Below are positions 6,477 through 9,824 of a stretch of 9,824 nt of DNA, in pieces. The translations under genes were made by a program, and so were the position numbers. The stretch spans positions 1 to 9,824 of the forward strand of contig JALHUQ010000270.1 of assembly GCA_022866645.1 (NCBI GenBank), read 5' to 3'. The stretch comes from Woeseiaceae bacterium. Lineage in GTDB: Bacteria; Pseudomonadota; Gammaproteobacteria; Steroidobacterales; Woeseiaceae. Position 1 is the first letter of the stretch, and every line of letters starts with the position of its first letter. Below the pieces are notes generated by a model that was given only the letters and a program-made list of their open reading frames with translations, did no database searches and was not told the DNA's origin.

Positions 6477-7751
6477 CTAGTTCGCCAGTCGAGCAAAGAC
6501 TCTGGATGCGGCCGCGATAGTTGCGCTGATCTCCTCATCACCATGCGCTGCAGAAACAAAGCCCGCCTCAAAAGCTGATGGCGCCAGGTAAACGCCTTCG
6601 CCGAGCATGCCGTGGAAGAACTGCTTGAAGCGTTCGACATCGGCGGCTGCGACCTGATCAAAACTTCTCACCGACGGAGCGTCGGTAAAGACCAACCCGA
6701 ACATGCCGCCTTCGCACTCGGTAGCCATCGCAATTCCGGCATCCTCGGCTGCCGCCGCCAGACCGTCAATCAACTGCTTTGTTTTCTTCGTCAGCGATTC
6801 GTAGAAACCGGGCTCGTCGATTAGCTCGAGCGTCGCAAGTCCGGCCGCCATCGCGACGGGATTTCCTGACAGCGTTCCGGCCTGATAGACGGGACCAACC
6901 GGTGCGAGACTTGCCATGATGTCCGCGCGACCGCCAAAAGCCGCTGCCGGCATGCCGCCACCAACGATCTTGCCTAGTGTTGTCAGGTCAGGAATGATGC
7001 CGAACAGTGACTGCGCTCCGCCTTTCGCGACGCGAAATCCGGTCATGACCTCGTCAAAAATCAGGACGGTACCCGAAGACGTGCAAAGCGCGCGCAGCGT
7101 TTCGTGGAAACCGGCCACCGGAGGCACCATGTTCATGTTGCCGGCAATAGGCTCGACGATGACACACGCAATCTGTTCGCCGATTTCGGCAAATACGGTC
7201 TTGAGCGCGTCGATATCGTTATAGGGCAGGGTAATGGTGTGTGCCGCGAGGCTAGCGGGTACTCCGGGCGAGCTGGGCACACCCAGTGTCAGCGCGCCGG
7301 AGCCGGCTTTGATCAGCAGCGAGTCCGAATGACCGTGGTAGCAGCCCTCAAATTTGATGATTTTGTCGCGCTGCGTATGGCCGCGCGCGAGTCGAATGGC
7401 GCTCATCGTCGCTTCCGTGCCCGAGCTGACCATGCGCAGCCTTTCGATCGATGGCACCAGCGAGCAGATTTTCTCGGCGATGCGGGTTTCGAGCACGCAC
7501 GGTGCGCCAAAACTGAGGCCCTGTTTCGCCGTCTCGATCACCGCTGCGATGACCGCGGGATGGCAATGGCCGAGAATCATGGGCCCCCAGGAGCCTACAT
7601 AATCAATGTAGCGTCGGCCGTCCTCACCCTCGACGTAAGCGCCGTGAGCGCTCTTGAAGAATACAGGCTCACCACCAACGCCAGCGAATGCCCGCACTGG
7701 TGAATTGACGCCGCCGGCAATAACCGCTTGCGCGTTTGAAAACAGACTCAT
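6477..7751 (-). CDS. hemL: Glutamate-1-semialdehyde 2,1-aminomutase
   Basis: PLP enzyme that converts glutamate 1-semialdehyde to 5-aminolevulinate, the committed precursor of haem in the tRNA-dependent C5 pathway. The protein is 424 residues, normal for the family. Motifs: GGVNSPVRAF (13-22), GSWGPMILGHCHP (53-65), SSGTEATM (109-116, phosphate binding), CYHGHSD (137-143), FDEVMTGFR (232-240) and TTLGKIVGGGMP (257-268), with Lys261 as the expected PLP Schiff-base lysine. The start ATG at 7751 has GGAGG 6 bases upstream. That site lies in one arm of a short GC-rich hairpin between the upstream stop and this start. It is the last gene of the minus-strand run, 26 bases after the TraB/GumN-family gene, and it converges on the LON-domain gene. 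All catalytic residues are present. Confidence 0.97.
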   Translation of the reverse strand: MSLFSNAQAVIAGGVNSPVRAFAGVGGEPVFFKSAHGAYVEGEDGRRYIDYVGSWGPMILGHCHPAVIAAVIETAKQGLSFGAPCVLETRIAEKICSLVPSIERLRMVSSGTEATMSAIRLARGHTQRDKIIKFEGCYHGHSDSLLIKAGSGALTLGVPSSPGVPASLAAHTITLPYNDIDALKTVFAEIGEQIACVIVEPIAGNMNMVPPVAGFHETLRALCTSSGTVLIFDEVMTGFRVAKGGAQSLFGIIPDLTTLGKIVGGGMPAAAFGGRADIMASLAPVGPVYQAGTLSGNPVAMAAGLATLELIDEPGFYESLTKKTKQLIDGLAAAAEDAGIAMATECEGGMFGLVFTDAPSVRSFDQVAAADVERFKQFFHGMLGEGVYLAPSAFEAGFVSAAHGDEEISATIAAASRVFARLAN

Positions 7752-7757
7752 GAAAAT

Positions 7758-7770
7758 CCTCCAAAGGAGG
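7758..7770 (-). promoter_or_regulatory. Hairpin sequestering the hemL ribosome binding site
   Basis: On the minus strand CCTCC-TTT-GGAGG, a perfect 5-base stem with a 3-base loop. The 3' arm GGAGG is the hemL Shine-Dalgarno sequence, 6 bases before the ATG. The hairpin starts 7 bases after the stop of the upstream gene, so a ribosome terminating there would cover and open it, which would couple hemL translation to the gene before it. The pairing is seen; the coupling is inferred. Confidence 0.5.
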
Positions 7771-7777
7771 GCGCATC

Positions 7778-8668
7778 CTACCGGACTGTCGGTGGTTCGC
7801 TCAACTGGCGAACATCATATCCGTTTCGCTTGAGTTGCGTTGGTACGCCATCTCGACCCACGAGATGCAAAGCGCCGACAATAATAAGGTAGTCCATGTC
7901 GTCGTCGAGCAGGCTTTCAATCTGCTTAACCCATCGCGAGTTGCGGTCCCTGACCAACGCTTTGTTCAGTTCCTCATGCTTCTCCAGATCACCGAGCATG
8001 TCGGATTCAAGTTCTGCGATGTTGCCATGTCGCCAGGCATCGATGAGTTCGTCCATCATGTCACTGAGCTTTGCACTCTCAGTCAGCGTAGTCATCAGCA
8101 TCTCGCGCTGTGCGGCCAGTGACATGCCATCCAGAAACTGAATCTGCTGTTCGACCGTTTCGAGTCCATCGATGCGTTTTCCGTCGCTGCTTGCTTTCGA
8201 CAACATGTACATCTCAACGCCAAGCGTTGGATTGAAGCCAACCCTGTTGAGCATCATCATTTCCACGGTCATCGCGGCATACCAGGGTTCGGTCTTGTTC
8301 AGCAGATCGAGTGGAATGTCGATGACCTCTGCCGCTGCGAGGGCCTGCTGGTAAAGCTCTTCGCCCATGAGGTCGCGCAGCGTTTTGTCATCCTGCAGTA
8401 CGCCATAAGTCGTGAACGTCGCCTGCGTCGCGAAGGGATCGAGATCATCCATGTCCACTTCCATAATCAGGACTTCGGCATCCTCATAGGCCGCGTCGAA
8501 CGCTGTTGGCAACGGGTAGTCAACAGAGCGCAAGAGATGAATAGAGCCCAACAGGTAGACCGAGTTGTTTGCTCCGGAAACCTGCCACATTGTCACCGGG
8601 TGCCCGGGTTCACTGGCGTGGACCGGTAGTGCCAGCAATGCCAGCAGCGCCAAACGGTTTGTGATCAT
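7778..8668 (-). CDS. TraB/GumN-family secreted protein
   Basis: A 296-residue member of the TraB/GumN (YbaP-like, TIKI-related) family. Residues 1-18 are a signal peptide (hydrophobic LALLALLALP, cleavage likely after VHA), so it probably acts in the periplasm. The mature part shows the family landmarks: YLLGSIHLL (38-46), the conserved KTEPWYAA region (125-132), GVE (150-152), GLET (168-171), DRNSRW (241-246) and GALHLVG (265-271). The two G-x-x-H motifs and the Glu residues correspond to the proposed metal site that relates the family to TIKI metalloproteases; the bacterial substrate is not known. The ATG shares one base with the TAA of the cpdA-like gene (TAATG), so translation is likely coupled. 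It is followed 26 bases later by hemL. Confidence 0.88.
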   Translation of the reverse strand: MITNRLALLALLALPVHASEPGHPVTMWQVSGANNSVYLLGSIHLLRSVDYPLPTAFDAAYEDAEVLIMEVDMDDLDPFATQATFTTYGVLQDDKTLRDLMGEELYQQALAAAEVIDIPLDLLNKTEPWYAAMTVEMMMLNRVGFNPTLGVEMYMLSKASSDGKRIDGLETVEQQIQFLDGMSLAAQREMLMTTLTESAKLSDMMDELIDAWRHGNIAELESDMLGDLEKHEELNKALVRDRNSRWVKQIESLLDDDMDYLIIVGALHLVGRDGVPTQLKRNGYDVRQLSEPPTVR

Positions 8669-9444
8669 TACTCGTTTACCCAGATGAGTTCGTTTTCGGT
8701 GCTGCCATCGGCGTGCAGCGTGATGCGCCGGTAGGCGGGCGGTCGATCATCAACCGCAAAATCATCGCTAGCGGGTTTGAATTGCCGACAGGTCGATGGT
8801 GTACCCACTATGCGAATGCCGTGATGTTCAGCTTCATAGGGTTGATGGACGTGGCCAAATACCAGCAAACGAACGCGCCCTGCCGTCTGTAAACGCTGCA
8901 GCAATGCGTCGCCGTTTTTCATGCCAACGGTATCGAGCCAGGCGCTGCCCATCGGGATAGGTGGGTGGTGCAAGAAAACCATGATGTATTTCGCAGAACT
9001 CGCGCTGACAATGCGGTCGAATCGGGAAAGCTCGTCGGCCGACACTTCACCACCGGCCGCACCGCTAATGCAGCTGTCCAGACCAAGCAGTAACCAGTCG
9101 CGAACTTCTTCATTCGCACAGTAGGAGAACGGCGGCTGCCGACAGACTACCTGCATCAGATCACGAACATCGTGGTTGCCCGGCACACAGTGCATGCGCA
9201 ATTTCAGCGGAATCAGGAGATCTCGAAATCGATCGTAGGCCGCAGCGGTGTCGTCCTGAATGAGATCGCCGGTGATCAGTACGCGTTCGGCGCGCCAATC
9301 ACCGGCGTTGTAGTGATTCAACACCCGCTGCAGAGACTCGGCAGTGACAATGCCCCTTAATTCGCCGGAAGGATCAGCGAACAAGTGGGGGTCGGTCAGG
9401 TGCAGTACCCGAATCGACTCCCTGTCACTTGCATCAACGGTCAC
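8668..9444 (-). CDS. cpdA: Calcineurin-like metallophosphoesterase, probable 3',5'-cAMP phosphodiesterase
   Basis: A 258-residue cytoplasmic phosphoesterase closely resembling CpdA, which hydrolyses cAMP to AMP. The binuclear metal-site motifs are complete: TDPHLF with Asp18 and His20, TGDLIQDD with Asp60, PGNHD with Asn90 and His91, FLHHPP with His159, and FGHVHQ with His198 and His200. The CpdA-like stretch GTPSTCRQFKP, with its near-C-terminal ELHADG-type ending (LHADGS), supports this subfamily over other phosphodiesterases. The start is GTG at 9444; the AAGGA overlapping the ahcY stop lies 14 bases away, unusually far, while an in-frame ATT at 9450 would be 8 bases away. It sits 17 bases after ahcY and overlaps the next gene by one base. 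Substrate is inferred from similarity. Confidence 0.87.
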   Translation of the reverse strand: MTVDASDRESIRVLHLTDPHLFADPSGELRGIVTAESLQRVLNHYNAGDWRAERVLITGDLIQDDTAAAYDRFRDLLIPLKLRMHCVPGNHDVRDLMQVVCRQPPFSYCANEEVRDWLLLGLDSCISGAAGGEVSADELSRFDRIVSASSAKYIMVFLHHPPIPMGSAWLDTVGMKNGDALLQRLQTAGRVRLLVFGHVHQPYEAEHHGIRIVGTPSTCRQFKPASDDFAVDDRPPAYRRITLHADGSTENELIWVNE

Positions 9445-9461
9445 TGGAATAAAGTGCGTCC

Positions 9462-9824
9462 TTAGTAGCGGTAATGCTCCGGCTTGTACGGCCCGGACTT
9501 CTCAACACCGATGTAGTCGGCTTGTTCGTCGGATAGTTCCGTGATCTTCGCGCCGATGCGGTCGAGGTGCAAGCGCGCGACCTTCTCGTCGAGATGCTTC
9601 GGCAGTACGTAAACTTCCTTGCCGTAATTCTCGCCATTTTTCCAAAGCTCAATTTGCGCCAGAACCTGGTTCGTGAAGGAGTTCGACATCACAAAACTCG
9701 GGTGGCCAGTGCCACAGCCCAGGTTAACCAGCCGACCTTCGGCCAACAGGATAATGCGTTTGCCATCCGGGAAGATCACGTGATCGACCTGCGGCTTGAT
9801 ATTTTCCCATGTGTATCGTTTGAG
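9462..9824 (-). CDS. ahcY: S-adenosylhomocysteine hydrolase, C-terminal part (cut by window edge)
   Basis: NAD-dependent cytoplasmic enzyme that splits S-adenosylhomocysteine to homocysteine and adenosine, part of the activated methyl cycle. Only the last 120 residues are in the window; the family is about 430-470 residues and the gene begins right of base 9824. The frame is open to the edge, reading LKRYTWENIKPQVDHVIFP. Seen are GRLVNLGCGTGHPSFVMSNSF, the highly conserved block near the NAD site, and the terminal KPEHYRY, whose Lys and Tyr reach into the cofactor site of a neighbouring subunit in this family. The usual GCATGHPS reads GCGTGHPS here, a mild variant. It is the most upstream visible gene of the minus-strand run. 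Any SAH or SAM regulatory element would be outside the window. Confidence 0.97.
   Translation of the reverse strand, partial: LKRYTWENIKPQVDHVIFPDGKRIILLAEGRLVNLGCGTGHPSFVMSNSFTNQVLAQIELWKNGENYGKEVYVLPKHLDEKVARLHLDRIGAKITELSDEQADYIGVEKSGPYKPEHYRY

Noticed and set aside
6464..6479. Bidirectional terminator between the LON gene and hemL
   Set aside because: Only 10 bases lie between the two stop codons and no hairpin with T-runs is visible there.
6146..6661. 171-codon minus-strand open frame spanning the LON/hemL junction
   Set aside because: It overlaps two real genes in other frames and has no motif; the hemL frame and the LON frame account for the bases.
7104..7703. 199-codon plus-strand open frame
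   Set aside because: Antisense to hemL, whose PLP-enzyme motifs are complete; composition is typical of a shadow frame.
1..9824. Mobile element, CRISPR array, tRNA, phage or defence island
   Set aside because: No transposase or integrase motifs, no regularly spaced repeats, no tRNA-like cloverleaf and no att-like direct repeats were seen; all recognised genes are core metabolism or envelope.

Overview
The window looks like a housekeeping stretch of a gammaproteobacterial chromosome. Every gene has a recognisable bacterial family except one small membrane protein. The C5-pathway haem gene hemL, an mpl peptidoglycan-recycling ligase, a DEDD-type RNase D with HRDC domain and a PPi-type phosphofructokinase beside a membrane pyrophosphatase together point to a free-living gammaproteobacterium of the Xanthomonadales/Chromatiales/Woeseiales kind. 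That placement is inference from gene content, not a phylogeny. I see no mobile elements, CRISPR arrays, tRNA or rRNA genes, and coding density is very high.

Layout, left to right. (1) 1-2074, minus strand: a PPi-type 6-phosphofructokinase (812-2074) followed downstream by the N-terminal part of a proton/sodium-pumping membrane pyrophosphatase (hppA, cut by the window edge). A strong imperfect hairpin (752-802) lies in the 172-base gap between them. (2) 2075-2205: a divergent control region with three short dyads. (3) 2206-2844, plus strand: adenylate kinase with a half-lost zinc LID. (4) 2839-3912, minus strand: RNase D, converging on adk through a palindromic double stop. (5) 3956-6466, plus strand: a five-segment membrane protein of unknown function, mpl, and a stand-alone LON substrate-binding-domain protein. 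(6) 6477-9824, minus strand: a tight run, in transcription order ahcY (3' end only), cpdA-like phosphodiesterase, TraB/GumN-family secreted protein and hemL, which converges on the LON gene.

How the genes fit together: pfp, hppA and adk share an energy-phosphate theme. PFP uses or makes PPi in glycolysis/gluconeogenesis, the membrane PPase couples PPi to an ion gradient, and Adk balances AMP/ADP/ATP. pfp beside hppA has a precedent in methanotrophs. mpl recycles the murein tripeptide. The ahcY-cpdA-traB-hemL run joins unrelated metabolic roles and is probably one transcript, judging by gaps of 17, -1 and 26 bases.

I did not find a convincing new defence, mobile or RNA system. The points most worth a second look are the pfp-hppA hairpin, a hairpin that hides the hemL ribosome binding site, a possible leaderless start for the LON gene, the dyads between pfp and adk, and the uncharacterised membrane protein.
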